From NCBI GenBank assembly GCA_020632295.1, contig JACKFU010000001.1, forward strand, positions 62,001 to 126,000: DNA of 64,000 nt. The letters run 5' to 3'. Shown piece after piece: positions 46,714-54,572 of this stretch. This DNA is from Candidatus Peribacteria bacterium. Lineage in GTDB: Bacteria > Patescibacteriota > Gracilibacteria > Peribacterales > Peribacteraceae. Each line of letters starts with the position of its first letter. Position 1 is the first letter of the stretch. The notes beneath the pieces are model-generated. The model was not told where the DNA came from. It searched no databases and worked only from the letters and a program-made list of their open reading frames with translations. The position numbers and the translations under genes were made by a program.

Positions 46714-47220
46714 CTATAGAGCTGCGAGTGTTTTGCCGAATTCCTCGGCAGCATCAGGGCCATTGCCGGTGACAATCTTTCCATCTACTGTGACGGATTC
46801 TCCTGTGTACATCGCACCATACTGCTCCAAGATGCCTGCCTGCTCTCCACCACTGTCCCACACGGTTGCACGCTTGCCATCAAGAACGTGGGCCTTGGCG
46901 AGAATGGTTGGCGCAATGCAGATAGCGCCGAGTGGCATATCTGCTCTGTACGCATCGTTTGCTATTTTGAGCGCATCCGGATCGGACGCGTACGCTCCTG
47001 CACCCGGGCCTCCAATAAAGGCAATGCGATCGTAGTCCTGCACCTGAACATCGCGCATGGCAATACTTGAGCGCTGTGTTCCACCGAGCTTCCCCTTACA
47101 AAACCCCTCCTCTTTTGAGGAAAGGATAATTTCAAAGCCCGCATCTGAAAGGCCAGTTGCTGTTCCCTCGAGCTCCCTATCTTGATAGCCGTCTTGGGCG
47201 ATGATGAGAAGTGCTTTCAT
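46714..47220 (-). CDS. DJ-1/PfpI family protein
   Basis: 168 residues, class-I-glutamine-amidotransferase-like fold. The nucleophile elbow is GAICIAPTILAKA with Cys kept, but the His that follows in PfpI-type proteases is Ile here, as in DJ-1/YajL-like members; an early Glu lies in DRELEGT and GGPGAGAY forms the oxyanion region. Family members act in deglycation, chaperoning or proteolysis; which applies is not decidable. The start overlaps the rpsE stop (TAATG), so it is co-translated with S5. Confidence 0.9.
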   Translation of the reverse strand: MKALLIIAQDGYQDRELEGTATGLSDAGFEIILSSKEEGFCKGKLGGTQRSSIAMRDVQVQDYDRIAFIGGPGAGAYASDPDALKIANDAYRADMPLGAICIAPTILAKAHVLDGKRATVWDSGGEQAGILEQYGAMYTGESVTVDGKIVTGNGPDAAEEFGKTLAAL

Positions 47221-47876
47221 TACTTCTTCAAATGACCCTCTCTATCCACATCATCTTTTGAGATCTCTTTCACTGCCATCTCCTCAAGCTCTGGCGTGTC
47301 TTCAAGACCGATATCTCTGTTACTCTTCTTGCCCTTCTTATGGTCTTCTTGAGCGGAAGCAGTCTCATCAATAGATGCTGCCGTTGTTGTTGCACCATGC
47401 AGGCGTTGCAATGCTTCCATAACTGCCTGCGCATTTACCAACTTGTTATTTGTACCATAACGCTTGGAAAGCACGTTCTGCACACCAGCGTGCTCAAGAA
47501 CAACGCGTAGTGCTCCACCAGCAATAATACCGGTTCCCTCGCTTGCTGGTATCAGACGAATGCGTGCAGCTTTAAATTTATGATCGATCTCGTGAGGAAT
47601 CGTACCATCACGTAGTGGGACTTTTACCATGTTGCGCTTTGCCACCTTTGCTGCCTTCTGCACTGCAATCTGCACTTCGTTTGCCTTCCCCGTTCCAAGG
47701 CCTACACGACCTTTCTTGTCGCCAACAACAACCACTGCACGGAATCGCATACGACGTCCACCAGCAACAACACGTGTTACACGATCGACAGACAGAGTTG
47801 TCTCTTCGAACTCAGACGGTTCTTTTTGGCGGCGGTTGCCACGCTTGCGATCGGGTTTGGTAGTTTTAGCGGACAT
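47220..47876 (-). CDS. rpsE: 30S ribosomal protein S5 (uS5)
   Basis: 218 residues. dsRBD-like N-domain with VDRVTRVVAGGRRMRFRAVVVVGDKKGRVGLGTGKANEV and the C-domain IPASEGTGIIAGGALRVVLEHAGVQNVLSKRYGTNN. The acidic/basic C-terminal extension of about 50 residues after ALQRLHG is longer than usual and low in complexity. Followed not by rpmD but by the DJ-1 gene. Confidence 0.98.
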   Translation of the reverse strand: MSAKTTKPDRKRGNRRQKEPSEFEETTLSVDRVTRVVAGGRRMRFRAVVVVGDKKGRVGLGTGKANEVQIAVQKAAKVAKRNMVKVPLRDGTIPHEIDHKFKAARIRLIPASEGTGIIAGGALRVVLEHAGVQNVLSKRYGTNNKLVNAQAVMEALQRLHGATTTAASIDETASAQEDHKKGKKSNRDIGLEDTPELEEMAVKEISKDDVDREGHLKK

Positions 47877-47878
47877 AA

Positions 47879-48226
47879 TTAGAAGGTAAGACCGGCCTCG
47901 CGCGCTGCGTCAGCAAGCGCTTGGATTCGGCCGTGATACTTGTAAGAATTTCGGTCAAAAACAATAGTGGATATCTTGGCGTCTTTTGCCTTCTTAGCAA
48001 TCTCTGCCCCAAGCTTCTTTGCCCCTTCGATATTTGGCTTTGCCTTTAATTCTTTTGTTGATGCAGAGACAAGTGTTTTACCAGATGCATCATCAATGAG
48101 TTGAACCGTCATCTGTGACAAACTGCGATGAACAGTGAGGCGTGGACGTGCGCTGTCACCCGAGATGCGGGCGCGGATTCTGCGCTTTCTTGCTAGCCGG
48201 TTCTGTGTCTTTTGGAAGAGTTTCAT
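47879..48226 (-). CDS. rplR: 50S ribosomal protein L18 (uL18)
   Basis: 115 residues, average length. RKRRIRARISGDSARPRLTVHRSLSQMTVQLID, GAEIAKKAKDAKISTIVFDRNSYKYHGRIQALADAAREAGL. Binds 5S rRNA. 2 nt before rpsE. Confidence 0.98.
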   Translation of the reverse strand: MKLFQKTQNRLARKRRIRARISGDSARPRLTVHRSLSQMTVQLIDDASGKTLVSASTKELKAKPNIEGAKKLGAEIAKKAKDAKISTIVFDRNSYKYHGRIQALADAAREAGLTF

Positions 48227-48237
48227 ATCAGTTCATG

Positions 48238-48786
48238 TTACGCAGCACCTGCTGCTTTTCCTTGTTTGCGGATAATAATTTCATCAACGTACTTCACCCC
48301 TTTTCCTTTGTATGGTTCTGGTGGACGGAATCCACGAATGTCTGCGGCAACCTGGCCGACAACTTCTTTGTCGATACCACGGATGATAAGGAGGTTCTTG
48401 TTCTTTTCATCTTGTGCAATTTCGATGCCATCAGGAGCAGCATATTCAATTGGGTGACTGTGTCCGAGGTTGAGTGTGACACTCTTCCCCTTTGCCTGCG
48501 CCTTGTATCCAACACCAATAATTTCGAGCTTCTTTTCGTACCCTTCAGAGACACCAATCACCATGTTGTTGATGAGCTGACGGGTCAGACCATGACGTGC
48601 CATAGAGTCTGCAGTGTCGTCTTTTCGGGTGACAACAACCTGTCCCTCTTCAACCTTCACACTTACCTCTGGAAGATGAGCGTAGGAAAGCTCTCCCTTT
48701 GGTCCTTTCACAACAATCTTGTTGCCGTTGACCTCGACGGTCACGCCACTTGGGATTGCCACTGGTTTTTTACCAATTCTGGACAT
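48238..48786 (-). CDS. rplF: 50S ribosomal protein L6 (uL6)
   Basis: 182 residues from ATG 48786 (MSRIGKKPVAIPSGVTVEV). Two similar domains; LEIIGVGYKAQAKGKSVTLNLGHSHP starts the second and RGIDKEVVGQVAADIRGFRPPEPYKGKGVKY is the rRNA-contact signature. One nt after rpsH. Confidence 0.98.
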   Translation of the reverse strand: MSRIGKKPVAIPSGVTVEVNGNKIVVKGPKGELSYAHLPEVSVKVEEGQVVVTRKDDTADSMARHGLTRQLINNMVIGVSEGYEKKLEIIGVGYKAQAKGKSVTLNLGHSHPIEYAAPDGIEIAQDEKNKNLLIIRGIDKEVVGQVAADIRGFRPPEPYKGKGVKYVDEIIIRKQGKAAGAA

Positions 48787-48787
48787 A

Positions 48788-49177
48788 TCAGGAAATCGTA
48801 CAGAGAACTTCACCACCAATATTCTTTTCGCGGGCTTCTTTGTCGGTCATGAGCCCCTGGCTGGTGGTGAGAATAGCCATTCCGAAGCCGTTTAACACTG
48901 GTTTAAGATCGGAAACACTCGCATACTCGCGACGACCAGGCTTACTGATACGCGTAAGTGTTAGACGTGGTTTATCTTCTGCAAAGGTTACCTCAAGATC
49001 CTGCTTTGGGCTGTCGCCGAGTACCTTTACATCTGCAATGATGCCTTCACGCTTGAGAAGCTCGAGGAGTTGCTTCTTCATCTTACTTGCAGGTGCACTG
49101 CAGGATGCTTTGCCCGCCTTCTGCGCGTTACGCATGCGAGTGAGCAAGTCGCCGATGGGGTCAGTTACGTAGGACAT
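48788..49177 (-). CDS. rpsH: 30S ribosomal protein S8 (uS8)
   Basis: 129 residues from ATG 49177 (MSYVTDPIGDLLTRMRNAQ); an upstream in-frame start would overlap S14. The C-terminal GLMTDKEAREKNIGGEVLCTI signature is intact. Binds 16S rRNA helix 21; in E. coli it represses the spc operon. Confidence 0.98.
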   Translation of the reverse strand: MSYVTDPIGDLLTRMRNAQKAGKASCSAPASKMKKQLLELLKREGIIADVKVLGDSPKQDLEVTFAEDKPRLTLTRISKPGRREYASVSDLKPVLNGFGMAILTTSQGLMTDKEAREKNIGGEVLCTIS

Positions 49178-49179
49178 GA

Positions 49180-49404
49180 TTACCAAGAGGATTTTGTAAC
49201 ACCGGGAATCTCACCGTTAGCGGCAAGTTCGCGGAAGCAAATACGACACACTCCAAAGAAACGCATGTACCCGTGACGGCGTCCACAAAGCTGACATCTG
49301 TTATAGACGCGCGTAGGGAACTTCGGCTTTCTCCCTGCCGCTTTATCGCGGAGATACTTGTTGAGCCGGTTGCGTTGCTTATTCTTGAGAGACGTTCGAG
49401 CCAT
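49180..49404 (-). CDS. rpsZ: 30S ribosomal protein S14, zinc-binding type (uS14)
   Basis: 74 residues with the Cys4 zinc site CQLC...CRIC and RxYNRCQLCGRRHGYMRFFGVCRICFRELA. The short Zn type is usually 61 residues; the extra length is at the basic N-terminus. So S14 keeps its zinc site while L36 in the same cluster has lost its own. Confidence 0.97.
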   Translation of the reverse strand: MARTSLKNKQRNRLNKYLRDKAAGRKPKFPTRVYNRCQLCGRRHGYMRFFGVCRICFRELAANGEIPGVTKSSW

Positions 49405-49411
49405 GGGTGCG

Positions 49412-49443
49412 TAAGAGTTTTAGAGTGTTAGAGTATTAGGAGT
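49412..49443 (-). repeat. 8-nt tandem repeat between rplE and rpsZ
   Basis: TAAGAGTT, TTAGAGTG, TTAGAGTA, TTAGGAGT (plus strand). The rplE stop lies at its edge. Confidence 0.85.
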
Positions 49444-50024
49444 TAGGAGGTTTTCTCAACAGTTTCTGCTGATTTCTTATCACGTTTGAATGGAATGCCC
49501 ATCTCCTTAAAGAGTGCCATGCCCTCTTTATCGTTCTTTGCAGTGGTTGTAATAACCACCTGCATACTAAAGATTTGCTTCGCATCTGGTGGTGGTACTT
49601 CTGGGAAAATCGAGTGATCTTTAATACCAATCGAGTAGTTCCCGTTGCCATCAAGCTTTGTTGGAAGGCCACGGAAGTCTCGGATGCGAGGGATAGCGTA
49701 GCTAATAAAACGATCGAGGAATTGCTCCATCGCTTCACCACGCATCGTCACGCGGCAGCCAACAATCATTCCTGTACGAGTTTTGAAATTAGAGATTGCC
49801 TTATTGGTTCGGGTAAATACTGGCTTCTGCCCTGTAATTTTCTGCAAACAATCGTCGATGTATGCATGAATTTCCTTGCTGTCCATCTTACTTTTATTAA
49901 TACCAACGTTCACCGTCACCTTCTCGACACGTGGAAGTGCGTGAATGTTTTTAATACCGAGCTTTTCCCCTACCGCTTTGGCGATGGGTCCTCGGAGCCG
50001 ATCATGGAGAGTTGCGTATGCCAT
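49443..50024 (-). CDS. rplE: 50S ribosomal protein L5 (uL5)
   Basis: 193 residues. Conserved PRVEKVTVNVGINKSKMDSK, LQKITGQKPVFTRTNKAISNFKTR, GCRVTMRG and PRIRDFRGLP, DHSIFPEV. Binds 5S rRNA with L18. The C-terminal ~13 residues are extra. 5 nt after rplX. Confidence 0.98.
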   Translation of the reverse strand: MAYATLHDRLRGPIAKAVGEKLGIKNIHALPRVEKVTVNVGINKSKMDSKEIHAYIDDCLQKITGQKPVFTRTNKAISNFKTRTGMIVGCRVTMRGEAMEQFLDRFISYAIPRIRDFRGLPTKLDGNGNYSIGIKDHSIFPEVPPPDAKQIFSMQVVITTTAKNDKEGMALFKEMGIPFKRDKKSAETVEKTS

Positions 50025-50029
50025 CGTGT

Positions 50030-50596
50030 TTATGCGCCTCGACCGGAAGAGCGACTAGAAGAGCGTTCAATTTGGTCGGGTACGGAGTGATCTTCTCTCA
50101 TATGTGATGTTGTATCAACCTCTGCTGCATCACCAGCAATTTCATCGGCACCAAATCCCATCTTCTTCCAGAACGGTCCCTGCTTCACCTTTGTACCTTC
50201 TGTGCCCTCTGCACCCTTTTTGGTTGCCACTTTCGCCTCTGCTTTCTCAACAGCAGCTTTATCGGTTCCTTTCTTTGCAGCGATAGTGGTCTTCTTAATT
50301 TCTTCACCACTCTTCTTTGCGTAACGAATCTTTTTCCCTTTCTCTACCTTGTACCCAGCTCGGGTACGCTTCTTTGTTTTGCTATCGACGAGCATGACAT
50401 TGCTTGCATCGATAGACGCCTCGTATTTCACAATTTCTCCAGGGCGCTGTGGTCCTTTACGAATGTGACGCGTGCGCATGTTAATGTCAGCGACCACAAC
50501 GCGATTCTTCTCGTGAAGTACGCGCAGAACCTGGCCGGTCTTGCCCTTATCCTTGCCGCTAATGACTACGACAGAGTCGCCTGCACGGATCTTCAT
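50030..50596 (-). CDS. rplX: 50S ribosomal protein L24 (uL24) with long tail
   Basis: 188 residues, where about 105 is usual. The KOW domain (MKIRAGDSVVVISGKDKGKTGQVLRV) and RTRHIRKGPQRPGEIVKYEASIDASNVMLV are normal and end near residue 98. The remaining ~90 residues are Lys/Ala/Glu-rich then Ser/Arg-rich (EGTEGTKVK..., SSSRSSGRGA) and partly derive from a 9-nt repeat near 50184-50225. ATGA overlap with rplN. Confidence 0.96.
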   Translation of the reverse strand: MKIRAGDSVVVISGKDKGKTGQVLRVLHEKNRVVVADINMRTRHIRKGPQRPGEIVKYEASIDASNVMLVDSKTKKRTRAGYKVEKGKKIRYAKKSGEEIKKTTIAAKKGTDKAAVEKAEAKVATKKGAEGTEGTKVKQGPFWKKMGFGADEIAGDAAEVDTTSHMREDHSVPDQIERSSSRSSGRGA

Positions 50597-50961
50597 AATA
50601 CGTCTGGAGCAAGGGAAATAATTTTCTGGAAACCAGCAGCACGCAGTTCTCGAGCAACAGGCCCGAACACACGTGTACCTTTTGGCTGTCCGTCTTTACC
50701 GACGATAACGCATGCATTGTCATCGAAACGAATGCCGCTTCCATCTTTTCGTCGTGTCATATTCTTGGTGCGAACAATTACTGCACGCTCTACTGCCTTC
50801 TTCTTTACGGTCCCACGTGGTGCTGCTTCTTTTACGGCAATAATAATGGTATCGCCAACGCCTGCGTAGCGACGCTTACTTCCGCCAAGCACCTTGATGC
50901 ACTGAACGCGCTTTGCGCCAGTGTTATCAGCCACATTGAGGACGGTTTCAGTCTGAATCAT
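50593..50961 (-). CDS. rplN: 50S ribosomal protein L14 (uL14)
   Basis: 122 residues, the universal length. MIQTETVLNVADNTGAKRVQCIKVLGGS, AVIVRTKNMTRRKDGSGIRFDDNACVIV and GTRVFGPVARELR are textbook. No tail, in contrast to its neighbours S17 and L24. ATGA overlap with rpsQ. Confidence 0.99.
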   Translation of the reverse strand: MIQTETVLNVADNTGAKRVQCIKVLGGSKRRYAGVGDTIIIAVKEAAPRGTVKKKAVERAVIVRTKNMTRRKDGSGIRFDDNACVIVGKDGQPKGTRVFGPVARELRAAGFQKIISLAPDVL

Positions 50962-51377
50962 TCTTGAGAGGGTACAGAGGCTTCAGAGGTTTCAGACGTA
51001 TCAGAAGTGTTATCCACCTCTGTACCTTCTGCACCTTCTGTTACCTTTTTAGACTTTGCTTTTGCTTCTTCATCTGCCCCTTTCTTCTCACGGTGAATCA
51101 CTTTCTCGACTGCGTCGTCTTCCTTCATTTCATCAACGCGTGGCGCTGCTTTTACAATTTCTGTAACGGTGAAGCGCTTCTTCTTGGAAATTGGTTTTCC
51201 TTCGGAGATGATGACAACATCACCAGGGTACAAGTCGAGTTCTCCTGGATTGCAGAGGAACTTTTTACTCTTGCGGTAGCGCTTCTTGTACACAGGGTGG
51301 AACACAAGACGGTGTACAGTCACGGTAACCGTGCCTTGCATTTTTGCCGATGTAACAACACCTTTTTTCGTACGCAT
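50958..51377 (-). CDS. rpsQ: 30S ribosomal protein S17 (uS17) with long tail
   Basis: 139 residues; the OB-fold core (KKGVVTSAKMQGTVTVTVHRLVFHPVYKKRYRKSKKFL, PGDVVIISEGKPISKKKRFTV) is complete by residue 82. The tail is acidic, then Ser/Thr-rich (SDTSETSEASVPSQE), and is encoded by 9-nt repeats at 50965-51040. TAATG coupling with rpmC. Confidence 0.97.
   Translation of the reverse strand: MRTKKGVVTSAKMQGTVTVTVHRLVFHPVYKKRYRKSKKFLCNPGELDLYPGDVVIISEGKPISKKKRFTVTEIVKAAPRVDEMKEDDAVEKVIHREKKGADEEAKAKSKKVTEGAEGTEVDNTSDTSETSEASVPSQE
50965..51045 (-). repeat. 9-nt-period repeats in the S17 tail
   Basis: Plus-strand units ACAGAGGCT, TCAGAGGTT, TCAGACGTA, TCAGAAGTG, followed by TCTGTACCT, TCTGCACCT, TCTGTTACC. 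Confidence 0.82.
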
Positions 51378-51673
51378 TATTTTTTGTTGGCAGAAGAATT
51401 CTTTCTATTGGGTCCAGAGGATACAGAAGTATTAGAGGGTACAGAAGTATTTTTCTTCTGTTCCTTCTGTCCCGTCTGTACCGTTTCGCTATACACAGTC
51501 TTCATGCGAGCGAGTTGCTTCTTTTGCCGCACATATTTTGCACTGTCTTTCTCTTTCCCAAGCTTCACGCCGAGACGCAGCTTTACGACTTCTCCTTCCT
51601 GGGCACGAATTTCCTTTGCCAGGTCCTCTGGAGTCATATTGCGCAGCTCTTTGGTGGTGGTTAGTGCAGACAT
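51377..51673 (-). CDS. rpmC: 50S ribosomal protein L29 (uL29) with tail
   Basis: 98 residues instead of about 65. Core: TKELRNMTPEDLAKEIRAQEGEVVKLRLGVKLGKEKDSAKYVRQKKQLARMKTV. The additional ~35 residues (KKNTSVPSNTSVSSGPN...) are Ser/Asn-rich and match the 9-nt repeat style of the S17 tail (51415-51485). Sits near the exit tunnel, where extra tails could face the cytosol. TAATG coupling on both sides. Confidence 0.95.
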   Translation of the reverse strand: MSALTTTKELRNMTPEDLAKEIRAQEGEVVKLRLGVKLGKEKDSAKYVRQKKQLARMKTVYSETVQTGQKEQKKNTSVPSNTSVSSGPNRKNSSANKK

Positions 51674-52092
51674 TAGTGTCCAATTTTGGTAACAACTTTC
51701 GTTTTCAGTGGAAGCTTATGACCAGCAAGGCGAAGCGCCTCACGTGCATCTGCTTCTGGAAGACCGTCCATTTCAAAAATCATTGTTCCTGCCTTCAGTA
51801 CTGCGCCCCAGTACTCTGGAGCTCCTTTACCAGAACCCATCGGTACTTCCGCTGCTTTCTTGGTTACAGGGTTATGCGGAAAGATACGAATCCAGATTTT
51901 TCCTCCACGTGCCACACTGCGTGTCATTGCACGGCGGGCTGCCTCAATCTGTCGTGCGGTAATTTCACCAGTCACCGTACACTTGAGTCCAACGCTTCCG
52001 AATGCCAGTTGTGTACCACGTGTTGCTTTGCCCTTCCACTGTCCGCGGCGGCGTTGCACTTTTCGGTACTTGATCTTCTTGGGTTCTAACAT
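51673..52092 (-). CDS. rplP: 50S ribosomal protein L16 (uL16)
   Basis: 139 residues. RRGQWKGKATRGTQLAFGSVGLKC, ITARQIEAARRAMTRSVARGGKIWIRIFPHNPVTKKAAEVPMGSGKGAPEYW. The Arg in the RGTQ region that is hydroxylated in some bacteria lies in this conserved context. 3 nt after rpsC. Confidence 0.98.
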   Translation of the reverse strand: MLEPKKIKYRKVQRRRGQWKGKATRGTQLAFGSVGLKCTVTGEITARQIEAARRAMTRSVARGGKIWIRIFPHNPVTKKAAEVPMGSGKGAPEYWGAVLKAGTMIFEMDGLPEADAREALRLAGHKLPLKTKVVTKIGH

Positions 52093-52095
52093 GGC

Positions 52096-52770
52096 TTACT
52101 TATCGTGAAGGGAAGCAAGAGAAGCAGACTGTGCCTGCTTAATTTTCTTGAAGACCATTCCTTTGTAGATCCATACCTTCACGCCAATGGTTCCGTAACC
52201 AGTCTTGGCGTGTGCGACAGCAAACTGAACGTTTGCGCGTAGGGTCTGCAAGGGAATGTTCCCGTCTTTAAATAGTTCATTGCGAGCAATTTCTGCACCG
52301 TTCAGTCGTCCGGACACTTTAATCTTTACCCCCTGAGCACCGGCTTGCATGGCTTTTTCAATGGCCATCTTTGCAGCGCGACGGTACGGCATGCGACGCT
52401 GGATTTGCCCCTGGATTGTTTCTGCAATACACGCAGCATCGGTATCTGGGCTACGAATCTCTTGGATGTTTACATCGAACGCTCCGCCAAAGCTCTTTTC
52501 GAGATCTTTACGAAGCTCTTCGATAGCAGCACCCTGCTTACCGATAATGACACCCGGCTTAGAAGTGTGGATGACGACAGAGGTACGCTTAGAACGATCG
52601 ATTTCAATTTGGGAGATACCTGCATCAGGAAGACGCGTGTTGATATAGCGCTTAATCTTCACATCCTGCAAAAAGAGATCACGGTACTTCTTACCGGAAG
52701 CAAACCATGTACTTGGCCACGAGTGCGTGATACCGAGTCGGAGGCCGTTGGGGTTTACTTTCTGACCCAT
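52096..52770 (-). CDS. rpsC: 30S ribosomal protein S3 (uS3)
   Basis: 224 residues. The N-terminal MGQKVNPNGLRLGITHSWPSTWFA and the type II KH domain with GVIIGKQGAAIEELRKDL (GxxG loop) are clear; the C-terminal domain has RMPYRRAAKMAIEKAMQAGAQGVKIKVSGRLNGAEIAR and GTIGVKVWIYKG. The leader before it contains 8-nt repeats. Confidence 0.98.
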   Translation of the reverse strand: MGQKVNPNGLRLGITHSWPSTWFASGKKYRDLFLQDVKIKRYINTRLPDAGISQIEIDRSKRTSVVIHTSKPGVIIGKQGAAIEELRKDLEKSFGGAFDVNIQEIRSPDTDAACIAETIQGQIQRRMPYRRAAKMAIEKAMQAGAQGVKIKVSGRLNGAEIARNELFKDGNIPLQTLRANVQFAVAHAKTGYGTIGVKVWIYKGMVFKKIKQAQSASLASLHDK

Positions 52771-52771
52771 A

Positions 52772-52818
52772 AGGTTAGGGAGTTAGAGTGTTAGAGTATT
52801 AGAGTATTAGGATTTAGG
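52772..52818 (-). repeat. 8-nt tandem repeat between rplV and rpsC
   Basis: Units around TTAGAGTG, TTAGAGTA, TTAGAGTA, TTAGGATT (plus strand); extends into the last codons and the stop of rplV. Confidence 0.82.
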
Positions 52819-53364
52819 AGAGGATTTCTTAGGAGAATTCTTAGACGCAACAGATTTCGAGGTCTTCGAGGTAGTTTCCTTCGTTGCGGACTTACCTGTA
52901 GTACTCGTAGTAGACGACTTTTTGCCAGCCGTCGTTTCCTTTTTTACAGGTTTTTCTGCTGCTTTGGAAGCAGAAGATGAAGATTTCACTGCTTTCTTCT
53001 CCTTAGACTCCTTAGCTTCTTTAGCTTCTTTTTTCTCATCTTCAAATCCAAGAGAGAGTTCAATGTGGCTTAAGAACTTACGCATTGGTCGAACGCGACC
53101 ACGCGCCATGGGAACCCCACGGTGATAAGCTTGTGCCTTATTTACTGTCAGCTCTTTCACAATCATAAGCTGGGGATCTTGCTTAATGTTGTGAGATGCA
53201 TTCGCCATAGCACTGCGCAGTAATTCTTCGAGAAGGCGCGCTGCCTTCTTGTTCGTGTGCTCAAGAATACTCACCGCATCGGGTACAGACTTACCGCGGA
53301 TCAACTTGGCAACAAGTTGTGCCTTCTTTGGAGCGATGCGGACGGAGCGGAGAGTAGCTTTCAT
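52807..53364 (-). CDS. rplV: 50S ribosomal protein L22 (uL22) with long tail
   Basis: 185 residues; the L22 fold ends near residue 110 (RSVRIAPKKAQLVAKLIRGKSV, NASHNIKQDPQLMIVKEL, GVPMARGRVRPMRKFLSHIELSL). The extra ~75 residues start with KKEAKEAKESKEKKAVK, from the same 9-nt repeat family as in L17 and L4, then become Lys/Ser/Thr-rich, histone-like (KKETTAGKKSSTTSTTGKS). The tail's base composition and repetition differ from the core. Confidence 0.96.
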   Translation of the reverse strand: MKATLRSVRIAPKKAQLVAKLIRGKSVPDAVSILEHTNKKAARLLEELLRSAMANASHNIKQDPQLMIVKELTVNKAQAYHRGVPMARGRVRPMRKFLSHIELSLGFEDEKKEAKEAKESKEKKAVKSSSSASKAAEKPVKKETTAGKKSSTTSTTGKSATKETTSKTSKSVASKNSPKKSSPKS

Positions 53365-53367
53365 TGT

Positions 53368-53404
53368 AGAGAGTTTTAGAGTGTTAGAGTTTTAGGGGGT
53401 TAGG
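53368..53404 (-). repeat. 8-nt tandem repeat between rpsS and rplV
   Basis: TTAGAGTG, TTAGAGTT, TTAGGGGG, TTAGGGTA (plus strand). The rplV leader CTCTCTACAATG is identical to that of rpsD. Confidence 0.82.
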
Positions 53405-53411
53405 GTAGGAA

Positions 53412-53696
53412 TTATTTCTTAGAATCGGTACTGGCCATCTTTCCTCCGTGGTTCTTAAACTTCGTTGTCCAAGAGAACTCACCGAGTTTGTGGCCCACCA
53501 TCTGTTCGGTTACGTAGACAGGAGTAAATTCTTTTCCGTTGTGTACTGCGAATGTAAAGCCAACAAACTCCGGTGGAATATCGCAGTCACGTGCCCACGT
53601 TTTTATAATTTTCTTATCGCCAGCCTCCATCATTTTCATGACTTTCTTGAGGAGACGGTCATCTACGTGGGGGCCTTTTTTTAGGGAGCGTGGCAT
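53412..53696 (-). CDS. rpsS: 30S ribosomal protein S19 (uS19)
   Basis: 94 residues. MPRSLKKGPHVDDRLLKKV, KTWARDCDIPPEFVGFTFAVHNGKEFTPVYVTEQMVGHKLGEFSWT: fully typical. 24 nt after rplB. Confidence 0.99.
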   Translation of the reverse strand: MPRSLKKGPHVDDRLLKKVMKMMEAGDKKIIKTWARDCDIPPEFVGFTFAVHNGKEFTPVYVTEQMVGHKLGEFSWTTKFKNHGGKMASTDSKK

Positions 53697-53720
53697 GGAA
53701 GAGTGGAAAGTTATGGAATG

Positions 53721-54572
53721 TTATTTCTTACGTTTCTTACGGATACGACGGCGCATAATTAGATCGTTACTTGCTTTCTTTGGTGCACGGGTTTTTACGC
53801 CGAGCGCTTTCTTACCCCATGGAGTGCGAGGACCCTTCTTGTTACCAATTGGGCTATGTCCTTCTCCTCCTCCGTGTGGGTGGTCCACAGCGTTCATTGA
53901 CTTACCAAGCACCTGTGGACGGCGACCCATCCAACGCATACGACCTGCTTTTCCAATGCGCACGAGGTTGTGTTCACCGTTACACACAGTCCCAATCGTT
54001 GCACTGCACTCACTGCGTACCTTGCGAACTTCGTTACTCGGGAGCTGAATGATGGCAAATTCTTTATCGAATCCTACAAGCGTTGCACCTGTTCCGGCAC
54101 TACGTACCATCTCTCCGCCACGACCAAGGTTCATCTCGATATTGTAGATTTTATATCCACTTGGGATGTTTTTAAGCTGCATACGGTTTCCTGGCTTTAC
54201 TTTGGTGCGCTCAGCGCAGACAACGTTATCGCCAACCTTGAGTCCCTCTGGGGCAAGATGATAGCGCTTATCGCCATCCTTGTAGTGCACAAGCATGATA
54301 AAGGCCGTGCGGTTTGGATCGTACTCAATCGCAGCAACTGTTCCTGGTACGTTCAGCTTATCCATACGCTTGAAATCGATCGTTCGTAGTAATCGTTTGT
54401 GTCCTCCGCCGCGGTGACGTACCGTAATGCGTCCGGAGCTACCGCGACCAGAAAGACGCTTCTTTCCCTTCGACAAGCGACGCTCAGGCCTCTTCTTTGT
54501 CAGACCGGAAAAGTCTGCAATGCTCATCTTTCTTCGACCCGGTGTTGTTGGCTTAAGCTTACGAACTGGCAT
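53721..54572 (-). CDS. rplB: 50S ribosomal protein L2 (uL2)
   Basis: 283 residues. Two RNA-binding beta-barrels; SGRITVRHRGGGHKRLLRTIDF near the start and MNAVDHPHGGGEGHSPIG with the peptidyl-transferase-proximal His at the C-terminal part. Ends in a basic RRRIRKKRKK. TAATG coupling with rplW. Confidence 0.99.
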   Translation of the reverse strand: MPVRKLKPTTPGRRKMSIADFSGLTKKRPERRLSKGKKRLSGRGSSGRITVRHRGGGHKRLLRTIDFKRMDKLNVPGTVAAIEYDPNRTAFIMLVHYKDGDKRYHLAPEGLKVGDNVVCAERTKVKPGNRMQLKNIPSGYKIYNIEMNLGRGGEMVRSAGTGATLVGFDKEFAIIQLPSNEVRKVRSECSATIGTVCNGEHNLVRIGKAGRMRWMGRRPQVLGKSMNAVDHPHGGGEGHSPIGNKKGPRTPWGKKALGVKTRAPKKASNDLIMRRRIRKKRKK

